From: Rhizobacter sp.
GTDB lineage: Bacteria; Pseudomonadota; Gammaproteobacteria; Burkholderiales; Burkholderiaceae_C
Assembly: GCA_021732645.1 (NCBI GenBank)
Contig: JAKFUQ010000034.1
Span: 1 to 35,908, forward strand
DNA: 35,908 nucleotides
Direction of reading: 5' to 3'
The position numbers and the translations under genes were made by a program. The notes beneath the pieces were generated by a model. It had not been told where the DNA came from, searched no databases, and saw only the letters and a list, made by a program, of their open reading frames with translations. Below are positions 24,674 through 33,506 of the stretch, in pieces. Numbering within the stretch: the first letter of the stretch is position 1; the number at the start of each line of letters is the position of its first letter.

Positions 24674-25873
24674 ATGCCACAGACGATCAACACAAACATC
24701 AACTCGCTCACCGCGCAACGCAACTTGACCGCGTCGCAAAGCTCGCTGGCCACATCGATCCAGCGGCTGTCTTCGGGCTTGCGCGTGAACAGCGCCAAGG
24801 ACGATGCGGCCGGCCTCGCGATTGCCGAACGACTGAACACCCAGATTCGCGGCCTCAATGTGGCCGCTCGCAACGCCAACGATGGCATCTCATTGGCCCA
24901 GGTGGCTGAAGGTGCGCTCGGCAAGGTGGGCGACTCGCTGCAACGCATTCGTGAGCTGGCGGTGCAATCGGCCAACGCGACCAACAGTGCCAGCGACCGC
25001 GCTGCACTGCAGGCCGAAGTGGCGCAGCTGACCGATGAAGTCAACCGCGTCGCCAAGCAGACCTCGTTCAACGGCACCAAGCTGCTCGACGGCAGCTTCA
25101 CCGCCGCCAGCTTCCAGATCGGCGCCAACTCCGGCGAGGCGATCACCATCGCCGCACTCACCAACGTGAGCACCGATGGCCTGTCGAACGTGACCTATGG
25201 CACCGGCGATGTCACCGACATCAGCAGTGGCGGGATCACCACGCTGACCGCCATCGCCAGTGGCACGCTGGCGATCTCGGTCGCAGGGACCGAGTACCCA
25301 TTGGCCGGTGTCGCCGCCGCCCGCAGCTCGGAAGAGCGGCTGGGCCAGGTGGCCGAAGCCATCAATCGGCGCACCTCCGACACCGGAGTGACCGCCTACC
25401 TGTCCAAGCAAGCCGATGGTGAGTACACGCTGGCGTTCCGGTCGAGCACGGTCGATGCGGTGACGGCCACGGCAGCGGCCGTGACCTTCGGCGGCTTCAG
25501 CGTGGCGACCACCGGCATCGGCGACACGAGCGCCAACATCGCCTCGACCAATGTCTCCGGGTTCAGCGCCCTGTCGGTGGCCAGCACCGAAGACGCGTGG
25601 CTTGCCATCAAGCAGATCGACGACGCACTTGACCAGGTCAACAGCGCACGTGCCACCTTGGGTGCGGTGCAAAGCCGCTTCGAGACGGCGGTGTCGAACA
25701 TCGCCATTCAATCGGAAAACACTGCTGCCGCGCGTGGCCGCATCGTCGATGCCGACTTCGCGGTCGAAACGGCGAACCTCTCGCGTGCGCAGATCCTGCA
25801 ACAAGCGGGCACCGCGCTGGTGGCGCAGGCCAATCAGCTGCCGCAGCAGGTGCTGCAGCTGCTGCAGCGTTGA
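24674..25873 (+). CDS. Flagellin, copy 2
   Basis: Second filament subunit, 399 residues, with the same D0/D1 signatures as copy 1 ([51 protein letters not shown]) and a Ser/Thr-rich middle. GGAG lies nine bases before ATG 24674. Over 200 bp separate it from copy 1, with a terminator between, so it needs its own promoter; I find no good sigma-28 site in this spacer, unlike the other late genes. It may be the minor or differently regulated filament protein. A hairpin follows at 25902-25946. Confidence 0.96.
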   Translation: MPQTINTNINSLTAQRNLTASQSSLATSIQRLSSGLRVNSAKDDAAGLAIAERLNTQIRGLNVAARNANDGISLAQVAEGALGKVGDSLQRIRELAVQSANATNSASDRAALQAEVAQLTDEVNRVAKQTSFNGTKLLDGSFTAASFQIGANSGEAITIAALTNVSTDGLSNVTYGTGDVTDISSGGITTLTAIASGTLAISVAGTEYPLAGVAAARSSEERLGQVAEAINRRTSDTGVTAYLSKQADGEYTLAFRSSTVDAVTATAAAVTFGGFSVATTGIGDTSANIASTNVSGFSALSVASTEDAWLAIKQIDDALDQVNSARATLGAVQSRFETAVSNIAIQSENTAAARGRIVDADFAVETANLSRAQILQQAGTALVAQANQLPQQVLQLLQR

Positions 25874-25901
25874 TCCGGCGAACTGAAATCGGTCATCGAC
25901 A

Positions 25902-25946
25902 CACGACCCACGCGGTCCGAGCGGGCTGGGTGGGTCGTGGTCATTT
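25902..25946 (+). terminator. Probable terminator after flagellin gene 2
   Basis: CACGACCCAC and GTGGGTCGTG form a perfect 10-bp stem with an 18-base loop, followed by GTCATTTT. It lies just before the sigma-28-like fliD promoter. Confidence 0.75.
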
Positions 25947-25951
25947 TGGAC

Positions 25952-25978
25952 TCAAGTTGCGCCACCTGCCGTCGATAC
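25952..25978 (+). promoter_or_regulatory. Probable sigma-28 (FliA) promoter of fliD
   Basis: TCAAGTTG, 11 bases, GTCGATAC; -10 agrees in six of eight positions with GCCGATAA. It lies about 30 bases before the fliD ATG. Confidence 0.75.
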
Positions 25979-26004
25979 GACACGAACACTGAAGGAGCGT
26001 TCTG

Positions 26005-27459
26005 ATGGCGACCATTTCGTCCCCCGGCCTGGGCAGCGGACTCGACGTCGACTCGATCGTCGGCCAGCTGGTGGCGATCGAGCGGCGCCCGATCGAGTTG
26101 TTGACGCAACAAAAGACCACGCTGCAGGCCAAGCTGTCGTCCTTCGGCTTGCTCAAGAGCTACACCACCAACGTGCAGGACGCGGTGTCGCGCCTCGCCG
26201 ATCCGACGCTGTGGCAACGGACCACGGCAGTGTCGAGCGACACGGCCAGGCTGACGGCCAGCTCGACGGCGGTGGCCGTACCCGGCAACTACAGCATCCA
26301 GGTGTCGCAGCTCGCCCAAGCCCATTCGCTGGCGTCGGGTGTCTACGCCAGCAGCAGCGCGTCGGTCGGCACCGGCACGCTCACCATCGACCTCGGCAGC
26401 TACGACAGCGGGTCGAACTTTGTGCCGCGTACGCCACCGGCCTCGGTCAGCATTGCCATTGGCGTTGGCGAAGACTCGCTGGAGTCGGTGCGCGCCAAGA
26501 TCAATGCTGCCAATGCCGGGGTGACCGCCACGATCGTCAAAGACGCTTCCGGCGCACGCCTGGCGATCCAGTCCACGGCCACCGGCGCCAGCAGCGCCAT
26601 CCGCATTGCGGTCGCTGCCGACACGCCGTTGCCGGTGGGCCCCAGCGATCCGCCGTCGCTGGCCAGCCTGGCCTACGACCCTGGCGTGCCGGCCACCAGC
26701 CAACTGACCCAGACCCTCGAACCCAAGAATGCGCTGGCAACGATCAACGGCCTGAGTGTGGCGTCGACGACCAACACCTTCACCGACGCCATCGAAGGCG
26801 TGACGCTGAATGTCGCCCAGGTCACCACCAGCGCCGTCCAGGTTCGCGTGGGGGCCGACAGCGACGCCTTCAAGAAGGCGGTCACCGACTTTGTCCGGTC
26901 GTACAACGAGATCAGCAACTACCTGTCGGCGCAGACCAGATTCGATCCCGACACCAAGGTGGCCGGCGCGCTGCAAGGCGACCGGGCAACCTTGTCGCTG
27001 CAATCGCAGTTGCGCACCGCTGTTGCGCAGCCCAGCGACGCCTCCGCCACCTACCGCACGCTGTCCGACCTGGGCATCGAGCTGCAAAGAAATGGCACGC
27101 TGACCGTCAACGACAGCAAGCTGACCGCTGCACTGGGCAACCTCACTGAGGTCGGCAAAGCATTCAGCAACCCGGCCACCGCGGGTGCTGGCGCCACCGG
27201 GATTGCGGTGCGGCTCAAGGCACTGACGACGGCGGCCAACAACAGCGACGGCGTGGTCACCACCCGTGCCGAGGCATTGCGCGCATCGATCAAGCGCAGC
27301 GACACCAGCGTCGAGCGCTATGAGTTGCGGGTGGCGGCCACGCGGGCGCGTCTGTTGGCGCAGTACGGCGCGCTCGACACCCGGATCAGCACGCTGAACA
27401 ACTTGAACACGTTTGTCACGCAGCAGTTCTTCAACACCTCGAACAGCAACAACAACTGA
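26005..27459 (+). CDS. fliD: Flagellar filament cap protein FliD
   Basis: Caps the growing filament and folds flagellin. The 484-residue protein begins with the family N-terminus (ISSPGLGSGLDVDSIVGQLV), has the coiled N-terminal helix region, a beta-rich exposed middle with ATINGLSV and IEGVTLNV motifs (FliD C-terminal family start), and a C-terminal coiled segment ending in short Asn-rich tail. AAGGAG precedes ATG 26005. Position after flagellin and before fliS is the usual one. No flaG-like gene is present between them. Confidence 0.96.
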   Translation: MATISSPGLGSGLDVDSIVGQLVAIERRPIELLTQQKTTLQAKLSSFGLLKSYTTNVQDAVSRLADPTLWQRTTAVSSDTARLTASSTAVAVPGNYSIQVSQLAQAHSLASGVYASSSASVGTGTLTIDLGSYDSGSNFVPRTPPASVSIAIGVGEDSLESVRAKINAANAGVTATIVKDASGARLAIQSTATGASSAIRIAVAADTPLPVGPSDPPSLASLAYDPGVPATSQLTQTLEPKNALATINGLSVASTTNTFTDAIEGVTLNVAQVTTSAVQVRVGADSDAFKKAVTDFVRSYNEISNYLSAQTRFDPDTKVAGALQGDRATLSLQSQLRTAVAQPSDASATYRTLSDLGIELQRNGTLTVNDSKLTAALGNLTEVGKAFSNPATAGAGATGIAVRLKALTTAANNSDGVVTTRAEALRASIKRSDTSVERYELRVAATRARLLAQYGALDTRISTLNNLNTFVTQQFFNTSNSNNN

Positions 27460-27472
27460 GCGTCTCGCGCAC

Positions 27473-27500
27473 TCAAGTGCCCGCGCTGCGGTGCCGATAA
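27473..27500 (+). promoter_or_regulatory. Probable sigma-28 (FliA) promoter of fliS-fliT-ycgR
   Basis: TCAAGTGC, 12 bases, GCCGATAA. The -10 is a perfect consensus match; the spacer is one base longer than at the other sites. It lies right after the fliD stop, 33-60 bases before fliS. Confidence 0.65.
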
Positions 27501-27532
27501 ACAAGCACCCAGACTTCTCGAGGATGCCCGCG

Positions 27533-27985
27533 ATGTACGCCGCAGCCAACCCCTTTCGCAATGCCAGCTTCAGCGGGCAGTCGAATGCCTATCGCGAGGT
27601 CGGAGTCACCTCCGCAGTCGACGGGGCGAACCCGCATCGGTTGATCCAGATGCTCTACGACGGGCTGCTCGAATCGATCGCCCAGGCCCGCGGGGCCATG
27701 CGCGCGAACAACGTCGAGCTGAAATGTCACAGCCTCAGCCGCGCGGTGCGCATCGTCGAGGAAGGCCTGCACGGCGGGCTGGACCTGGCGTCGGGTGGTG
27801 AGCTGGCAGCCAACCTGAGCGTGCTCTATGGCTATGTGTCGCGGCGACTCACGCTGGCCAATCTGCGCAACGACGAGGCCATGCTGCAGGAGTGCGCCGA
27901 CCTGGTCGAGCCGCTGCGCGATGCCTGGTCGCAAATTGCCGCACAGGCCACGGCATCAACACCGAAACGGGTTGTCAACGGATGA
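27533..27985 (+). CDS. fliS: Flagellin export chaperone FliS
   Basis: Cytosolic chaperone that keeps flagellin unfolded for export. The 150-residue helical protein carries the family motif NPHRLIQMLYDGLLESIAQARGAM and an LYGYVSRRLTLANLRND segment. Two in-frame ATGs exist at 27524 and 27533; 27533 fits the GAGGA spacing better. The gene ends overlapping a possible start of the next gene at 27982 (ATGA). Confidence 0.95.
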   Translation: MYAAANPFRNASFSGQSNAYREVGVTSAVDGANPHRLIQMLYDGLLESIAQARGAMRANNVELKCHSLSRAVRIVEEGLHGGLDLASGGELAANLSVLYGYVSRRLTLANLRNDEAMLQECADLVEPLRDAWSQIAAQATASTPKRVVNG

Positions 27986-28020
27986 AACTGCAGCCGCAAA
28001 CCACCCCCACCGGAACGGAC

Positions 28021-28320
28021 ATGAGCACCACCTTGCTCCAGTACTACGAGGCCATAGAACGCGCCAGCCAGGACATGCTCGAGGCCGCACGCAATGGCAA
28101 CTGGGACGCCGTGGTCAAGCTCGAAGGCGCTTGCGCCTTGCTGATCACACAGCTCAAGCACGCCGCCGCGAATCAGAGGCTGGCCAGTGAAGAGTTGCAA
28201 TTGAAGTCGCGCATCATGCAGCGCATCCTGGTCAACGACGCCGAGGTGCGGGTGCTGGCCGAGCCCTGGCTGGAAGGCCTGGATCACCTGCTGGGGACGA
28301 CCCCGGCCACGCTGCACTGA
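28021..28320 (+). CDS. fliT: FliT-like flagellar chaperone
   Basis: A 99-residue helical protein after fliS. The N-terminal part (LLQYYEAIERASQDMLEAARNGNWDAVVKLE) fits FliT-type chaperones, which bind FliD and can hold FlhDC inactive. The assignment rests on gene order as well as weak similarity, since FliT is poorly conserved. An earlier ATG at 27982 overlaps the fliS stop by four bases; 28021 is preferred because it matches the family start and has GGAAC upstream. Confidence 0.8.
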   Translation: MSTTLLQYYEAIERASQDMLEAARNGNWDAVVKLEGACALLITQLKHAAANQRLASEELQLKSRIMQRILVNDAEVRVLAEPWLEGLDHLLGTTPATLH

Positions 28321-28336
28321 GCAGCGTCACCTGGCC

Positions 28337-29095
28337 ATGGACACGCTGCCGATGCCGCTGGACGCCGTGGCTGCTGCGCATGGCGGCCTCGACGACTTCC
28401 ACATCACCGCGCCGGTGGAACTGGCGGCCATGCTCAAGCAACTGCTCGATGCCAATGTGGTGCTGAACCTGAACGCACCCAACGGCACGGCGGTGGCCGT
28501 CACGCTGTGGACGGTGGATGCGGCGCGGGACATGATCAGCTTCAGTGCCGATCCCCAGTCGCCGCAACTCCAGGCGCTGATTGAATGCAACGAAGCGGTG
28601 GCCGTGGGCTACCTCGACAGCGTCAAGTTGCAGTTCGACCTGCAGGGGTTGCTGCTGGTGCACAACGGTCGCACCAGCGCGATCAGCTGCAGCTACCCCC
28701 GCGACATGTTCCGCTTTCAGCGCCGCAACGGCTACCGCGTCCGGCCGCTGCTGCGGCATGCACCGATGGCGCAGCTGCGCCACCCCATGTTGCGCGACAT
28801 GCCGCTGTCGCTGCGCGTGCTCGATGTGAGCATCGGCGGCTGTGCGCTGTTTCTGCCCGACGATGTGCCGATGATCGAGCCCGGCGTGCTGCTCAACGGC
28901 GTGGCGCTTGAACTCGATGCCGACACCCGCATCAGCACGCCCTTGCGACTGCAACACGTCACCTCGCTGCAGCACGATGCGGGCGGCGTGCGGCTGGGCT
29001 GCGAGATGGTCAATGTCGGTGCCGACAGCCTGCGTGCGCTGCAGCGCTACATCGACCAGACACAGAAGCGTCGGCGCCAGATCGCGCTCGACTGA
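28337..29095 (+). CDS. ycgR: Flagellar brake protein YcgR (PilZ domain)
   Basis: c-di-GMP-binding protein that slows the flagellar motor. The 252-residue protein has the N-terminal YcgR domain (about 15-115) and a C-terminal PilZ domain (about 125-245). The binding motifs are present: RRNGYR at 129-134 gives the RxxxR motif and DVSIGG at 163-168 gives D/NxSxxG. It follows fliT by 16 bp and may be in the same transcript. A c-di-GMP switch inside the fliS operon links attachment signals to swimming. Confidence 0.93.
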   Translation: MDTLPMPLDAVAAAHGGLDDFHITAPVELAAMLKQLLDANVVLNLNAPNGTAVAVTLWTVDAARDMISFSADPQSPQLQALIECNEAVAVGYLDSVKLQFDLQGLLLVHNGRTSAISCSYPRDMFRFQRRNGYRVRPLLRHAPMAQLRHPMLRDMPLSLRVLDVSIGGCALFLPDDVPMIEPGVLLNGVALELDADTRISTPLRLQHVTSLQHDAGGVRLGCEMVNVGADSLRALQRYIDQTQKRRRQIALD

Positions 29096-29137
29096 GCACT
29101 GCACCACGCGTTGTTACAACGTGGCGGCGGGCTGCCG

Positions 29138-29164
29138 TCAAGTCCACAGCGCAGTCGCCGACAT
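29138..29164 (+). promoter_or_regulatory. Probable sigma-28 (FliA) promoter of the 83-residue ORF
   Basis: TCAAGTCC, 11 bases, GCCGACAT. Spacing exact, -10 six of eight. The predicted start point is about 35 bases before ATG 29205. Confidence 0.65.
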
Positions 29165-29204
29165 CCTGGATACGGGCAGCGTGCCCCGAATGCCGGAGTG
29201 AACC

Positions 29205-29456
29205 ATGAACCTTAGCAAAGTGACTGCCATCAGCGCGGGCGCTCCGACGATCGCTGCGGTTCGGCCTGCCGACGCTGCCAGCGATTCGTCCCAGCAGTCG
29301 TCGCAGCGCGAGCAACAGCAGTCCGAGCCCGACACGGGAGCGCGCCGCTTTCCCTGGTTGAGCTGGGAAACCAGGCAGCTTGAAGCAGCATCGAAGCAGC
29401 CCTCACCGTATGGCCGCGTGCCGCTGCTCGGGGAAACGCTGGACCAGAAGGTGTGA
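29205..29456 (+). CDS. Hypothetical 83-residue protein with sigma-28-type promoter
   Basis: I do not recognise this protein. It is 83 residues long, low in hydrophobics, with a Ser/Gln/Glu-rich middle (SSQQSSQREQQQSEPDTG) and an aromatic segment (RRFPWLSWETRQLE). There is no signal peptide or membrane helix. GGAG lies eight bases before the ATG and a sigma-28-like promoter lies 41-67 bases before it, so it is probably a late flagellar gene. It is convergent with fliE, with a GC hairpin between. Possible roles are a small chaperone, an export-linked protein or a regulator; nothing in the sequence decides. Confidence 0.7.
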   Translation: MNLSKVTAISAGAPTIAAVRPADAASDSSQQSSQREQQQSEPDTGARRFPWLSWETRQLEAASKQPSPYGRVPLLGETLDQKV

Positions 29457-29459
29457 CCA

Positions 29460-29480
29460 GGCGGGGCGTGAGCCCGCGCC
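29460..29480. terminator. GC-rich hairpin between the 83-residue ORF and fliE stops
   Basis: The 24-bp gap between the two convergent stops has an imperfect stem GGCGGGGC/GCCCGCGCC with a GTGA loop. No T-run; possible two-way stop of transcription. Confidence 0.35.
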
Positions 29481-29804
29481 TTACACCTGCATGTTCATGA
29501 TGTCGCTGTACGCCTGAACCAGCTTGTTGCGCACCTGGATCGTCGCCTGGAAGCCGATCTGAGCCTTCTGCATCGCGACCATGGTCTCTTCGATGCTGAC
29601 GTTGGGGTTGTCGAGCTGCACCTCGCGCTGCAGCCGACCCGCCTGGGCTTGGGTGTTGCTGACCGCGCCCAGCGCCTGGGTCAACGCCGCCTGAAAACCA
29701 CCGCCCTCTGCCGCGGCCGCCTTACCCAGCGGTTGCCCTTGAAGGTTCAGGCCGGCGCGCGCCACCGCCTGTGAAAAGTCGAACGGCTTGAGCGTGACAT
29801 TCAT
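29481..29804 (-). CDS. fliE: Flagellar hook-basal body protein FliE
   Basis: Small rod-base protein joining the MS ring to the rod and needed for export. The 107-residue protein has the family C-terminus (SIEETMVAMQKAQIGFQATIQVRNKLVQAYSDIMNMQV type). AGGGGTG lies before ATG 29804. It is divergent from fliF over a 215-bp spacer, as often in proteobacteria, so promoters for both should lie in 29805-30019; I see no certain site there. FliE and FliF are normally class II, FlhDC-dependent. Confidence 0.96.
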   Translation of the reverse strand: MNVTLKPFDFSQAVARAGLNLQGQPLGKAAAAEGGGFQAALTQALGAVSNTQAQAGRLQREVQLDNPNVSIEETMVAMQKAQIGFQATIQVRNKLVQAYSDIMNMQV

Positions 29805-30019
29805 CCTGCACCCCTGAAATCCACCGGCAGCGGCGCTGGTGAGCCGCGCGCCGATGGCCGGTTTTGATGGTTGTCATCGTAGCCAGGCGGACGGCCAGCG
29901 ATGGGGCGAACTGACCGGGGTTTGGTTCGCTTCTCGATCCTTGGTGCGCCCGTTGGAGTTCGAATAATGGCTTCCATCGGCCGGCGCTTTCGGCTTTGCA
30001 ATCTCACTGAACGAGAACG

Positions 30020-31705
30020 ATGGACAACGCTGTCACCTTGAAGTCCCCCGGTGCCTTGAACGCCGATTCCAGTGTGGTTTCCCGCCTCGCCGCCCTGCCG
30101 CCGAAAAGCAAGTTCAACCTGGGTCTGGGTGCCGTGGTGCTGGTCGGTGTCGCGCTGGCCATGCTCTCGTGGAGCAGCCAGGGCGACTACAAGGTGCTGT
30201 ACGCCAACCTGTCGGACAAGGACGGTGGCGCGATCATCGCGCAGCTGTCGCAGATGAATGTGCCGTACCGCCATTCCGAAGGGGGTGCCGCGATCCTGGT
30301 GCCTGCCGCGCAGGTGCACGATGCCCGCTTGAAGCTGGCGTCGGCCGGCTTGCCCAAGGCGTCGGTCGGCGGCTTCGAGATGATGGACGGCGCCCGCTTC
30401 GGGCAGACCCAGTTTCAGGAACGGCTCACCTTCCAGCGCGGTCTGGAAGGCGAGTTGAGTCGATCGATCAGCTCACTGGCGGCGGTCGCAAGCGCACGCG
30501 TGCACCTCGCACTGCCGAACCAGAACGGCTTCTTTCGCGAGCAGCAAAAGCCCAGCGCGTCGGTGGTGCTGGCGCTGCACGCCGGGCGCACGCTTGATCG
30601 TGGCCAGGTCGCAGGCATCGTGCACCTGGTGTCGAGCAGCGTGCCCGAAATGAATCCGAAAGCCGTCAGCGTGCTCGACCAGACCGGGGCGTTGATTTCC
30701 TCGCCCCCCGACACCAGCGGGCAGGCCGGCCTGGACGCGCAGCAACTGCAGTACGTGGCACAGATCGAGCAGGGTTACAGCAAGCGCATCGCCGAAATAC
30801 TGGAGCCGGTGGTGGGCCGCGAGAACCTGCGCGCCAACGTCACCGCCGACATCGACTTTGCGCAGATCGAATCGACCGAAGAGGAATTCAAACCCAACCA
30901 GGGTGCCAGCGCCACGGCGACGGTGCGCAGCCAGCAGACCACCGAACAATCCGGAAGCAGTGCGGCCACACCCGCAGGCATCCCCGGTGCCGCCAGCAAC
31001 CAGCCGCCGCTGCCCGCCGCCGCCCCGATCACCGGTGCAGCCAGCCCACTGCAAACCGCGCAGGGCGGTGGTGTGACGGGCAACAGCCGCCGCGAAGCGA
31101 CCACGAACTTCGAGGTCGACAAAACGGTGCGTGTCACCCGCAACGCCACGGGCACGATCAAGCGACTGAATGCGGCCGTGGTGGTGAACAACCGCAGCGT
31201 CACCGATGCGAAAGGCAAGGTCACGCAGGTGCCGCTGTCGTCTGACGAACTCGAAAAAATGACCGCGCTGGTGCAAGAAAGCATAGGCTTCAACAAGGAA
31301 CGCGGCGACTCGGTGCGGGTGGTCAACGCGCCGTTCAAGGTCGACCCGCTCAGCGTGGTCGAAACACCGCTGTGGAAGCAGCCGGAAACCGTGGACATGC
31401 TGCGCACGGTGGCCGCTCCGCTCGGGCTGTCGCTGCTCGCGCTGCTGGTCTACTTCGGGATGATCAAACCCGGGCTGAAGGTGGCGTTGGCGACCCCGGC
31501 TGCCGGGCGCGGTGGCTCGCTCAATGCGCGCGTCGACGATGTCGACGCCTTGCCGGGCCTGCCTGGGCTGCCCAGCCCCCAGGTGCGGGCCCTGGAGGCG
31601 CCGCGCGACACCGTGAACCTCGATGCGGCCCGCGCGCTGGCCAAGGAAAACCCGGCGGCAGTCGCCCACATCGTGCGCGGCTGGGTCAGTGGGCAGCCCG
31701 CCTGA
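30020..31705 (+). CDS. fliF: Flagellar MS-ring protein FliF
   Basis: Forms the membrane ring on which the flagellum is built. The 561-residue protein has a first membrane helix (about 32-50), YscJ/FliF ring-building domains (YANLSDKDGGAIIAQL; RFGQTQFQERLTFQRGLEGELSR), a Gln/Ser/Pro/Ala-rich periplasmic loop (about 290-365), a second membrane helix (about 460-480) and the C-terminal FliG-binding tail (ARALAKENPAAVAHIVRGWV). The start at 30020 has a GAGAA. First gene of the fliFGHIJK operon. Confidence 0.97.
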   Translation: MDNAVTLKSPGALNADSSVVSRLAALPPKSKFNLGLGAVVLVGVALAMLSWSSQGDYKVLYANLSDKDGGAIIAQLSQMNVPYRHSEGGAAILVPAAQVHDARLKLASAGLPKASVGGFEMMDGARFGQTQFQERLTFQRGLEGELSRSISSLAAVASARVHLALPNQNGFFREQQKPSASVVLALHAGRTLDRGQVAGIVHLVSSSVPEMNPKAVSVLDQTGALISSPPDTSGQAGLDAQQLQYVAQIEQGYSKRIAEILEPVVGRENLRANVTADIDFAQIESTEEEFKPNQGASATATVRSQQTTEQSGSSAATPAGIPGAASNQPPLPAAAPITGAASPLQTAQGGGVTGNSRREATTNFEVDKTVRVTRNATGTIKRLNAAVVVNNRSVTDAKGKVTQVPLSSDELEKMTALVQESIGFNKERGDSVRVVNAPFKVDPLSVVETPLWKQPETVDMLRTVAAPLGLSLLALLVYFGMIKPGLKVALATPAAGRGGSLNARVDDVDALPGLPGLPSPQVRALEAPRDTVNLDAARALAKENPAAVAHIVRGWVSGQPA

Positions 31706-31753
31706 TGGCCACTCACCGCCACCCCACGCCCGCTTTCCCCGGATGACCCGACG

Positions 31754-32761
31754 ATGAGTGCCGATACCGCCGACGAAGGGCTGGAGAACGCCGCCATCTT
31801 GTTGATGTCGCTGGGCGAGGAAGAGGCGTCGCAGGTCTTCAAGCACCTGACCCCGAAAGAAGTGCAGGCGCTGGGCGAGACCATCGCCAAGATGAAGGCC
31901 GTCACGCGCGACCGCGTCGATGGCGTGCTGTCGAAATTCTCGGCCATGGCCGGCGAGCAGAGCATGCTGGTGGCCGACAACGACGAGTACGTGAAGGGCG
32001 TGCTGCGCCGTGCGCTGGGCGATGACAAGGCCAATTTGCTGATCGACCGCATCCTGCAAGGCAGCGATGTGTCCGGGATCGAAAGCCTGAAGTGGATGGA
32101 TCCGCAGTCGGTGTCCGAGCTGCTGCGCAACGAGCACCCGCAGATCGTTGCGGCGATCCTGGTGCACCTGGACTACGACCAGGCGTCTTCGGTGCTGAGA
32201 CTTTTCACCGAGCGGCAGCGCAACGAGGTGCTGGTTCGCATTGCGACGCTCGATGGCATCCAGCCGTCGGCGCTGAAGGACCTCAACGAGGTGATGGGCA
32301 AGGTGCTGGCCGGCGGCGACAAGATGCGCAAAGCGTCGCTGGGCGGCGTGAAGCCGGCCGCCGAGATCATCAACATGATGGGTGGCAGTGTGGAGACGGC
32401 GGTGCTCGACTACATCCGCGAAGCCGACAACGAGCTGGCGCAGAAGATCATGGACAACATGTTCACCTTCGACGACCTGGAGAAGCTCGACGACAAGGCG
32501 ATCCAGACGCTGATGAAGGAAGTGCAAAGCGAGTCGCTGGTCATCGCGCTCAAGGGCGCGACACCGGAGATGCGCGAAAAAATCTTCCGCAACATGTCCA
32601 CGCGCGCCGCCGAGACGCTGCGCGAAGACCTCGATACACGCGGCCCGGTGCGGGTCAGCGAGGTCGAGAGCGAGCAGAAAGAATTGCTCAAGATCGTGCG
32701 CCGTCTGGCCGACGAGGGCCAGATCCAGTTGACCAGCGGCGGCGACGATGACTTCCTCTAA
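31754..32761 (+). CDS. fliG: Flagellar motor switch protein FliG
   Basis: Rotor protein that receives torque from MotA and reads the switch. The 335-residue protein has N-terminal FliF-binding (ENAAILLMSLGEEEASQVFKHL), middle (LLRNEHPQIVAAILVHLD, the EHPQ FliM-binding motif) and C-terminal torque domains (FDDLEKLDDKAIQTLMKEV, charged helix). 48 bp after fliF. Its 3' end overlaps fliH by 14 bp. Confidence 0.98.
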   Translation: MSADTADEGLENAAILLMSLGEEEASQVFKHLTPKEVQALGETIAKMKAVTRDRVDGVLSKFSAMAGEQSMLVADNDEYVKGVLRRALGDDKANLLIDRILQGSDVSGIESLKWMDPQSVSELLRNEHPQIVAAILVHLDYDQASSVLRLFTERQRNEVLVRIATLDGIQPSALKDLNEVMGKVLAGGDKMRKASLGGVKPAAEIINMMGGSVETAVLDYIREADNELAQKIMDNMFTFDDLEKLDDKAIQTLMKEVQSESLVIALKGATPEMREKIFRNMSTRAAETLREDLDTRGPVRVSEVESEQKELLKIVRRLADEGQIQLTSGGDDDFL

Positions 32762-33506
32762 ATTCAAGAACGTGCCGCCGCCCGAGGGGAGTGGCAAGGC
32801 CTCGGTCTACGCCCGTTTCATCCCGCGCGAAGAGCTCAGCGCCTTCGAGGCGTGGAACCCCAGCGCGCTGTCGGGCGGTGATGCCCATGACAGCGCCGGC
32901 CTGCCCACCGCGGAACCCGAAGCGCCCCCGCTGTCGGTGGCCGAGCAACTGGCCGCGCAGTTGCGCGCCGCACGGCAAAGCGGCTACCAGGATGGCTACC
33001 GCGACGGGCTGTCGGCGCTCGACGGCTTCAAGCAGGGCTACGCCGCACAGATCACCTCCCAGCTCGGCCGCTTGATGGCATCGCACGGCGCACAGCTCGA
33101 TGGCTTGCAGCAACAGTTGGCGCAGGCGATCGCGGTGTGCGCCAACGCGATTGCGCGCCAGGTGGTGCGCAGCGAACTGGTGGCGCACCCGGCGCTGGTG
33201 GCCGCCGTGGCGCAGGAAGCCGTCGAGGCGTTGCTGCTCAGTGCGCGTCACATCACCCTGCGCGTGCATCCCGATGACGCGCCGCTGGTCGCGCAAGGCG
33301 CCGCTGAGGTGATGAAAGCACGTGGTGCACGGTTGATCCCCGACGCCAGCATCGCGCGCGGCGGCTGCCGCGTCGACAGCGACATCGCCAGCGTCGACGG
33401 CACGGTGGCCGCGCGGTGGCGCCGCGCCTCGGCCGCGCTGGGTTCGGGCACCGAGTGGACCGATGCCGACCCCAGTGATGCCGACCCCGGCGAGGCCACG
33501 CCATGA
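32748..33506 (+). CDS. fliH: Flagellar assembly protein FliH
   Basis: Regulator of the export ATPase FliI and anchor to the export gate. The 252-residue protein has a disordered N-terminal part rich in Pro, Glu and Ala with [15 protein letters not shown], a [16 protein letters not shown] helical stretch of the GxxxG kind used for the stalk, and a C-terminal domain (FliH/HrpE type: [34 protein letters not shown]). Start codon lies within the fliG end; the stop overlaps the fliI start (ATGA), so it is tightly coupled. Confidence 0.94.
   Translation: MTSSKFKNVPPPEGSGKASVYARFIPREELSAFEAWNPSALSGGDAHDSAGLPTAEPEAPPLSVAEQLAAQLRAARQSGYQDGYRDGLSALDGFKQGYAAQITSQLGRLMASHGAQLDGLQQQLAQAIAVCANAIARQVVRSELVAHPALVAAVAQEAVEALLLSARHITLRVHPDDAPLVAQGAAEVMKARGARLIPDASIARGGCRVDSDIASVDGTVAARWRRASAALGSGTEWTDADPSDADPGEATP

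Noticed and set aside
25834-27561. 575-residue open frame opposite fliD
   Set aside because: Antisense shadow; fliD is clear on the plus strand.
30473-32797. 774-residue open frame on the minus strand
   Set aside because: Opposite to fliF and fliG; composition is that of an antisense shadow and no domain is visible.
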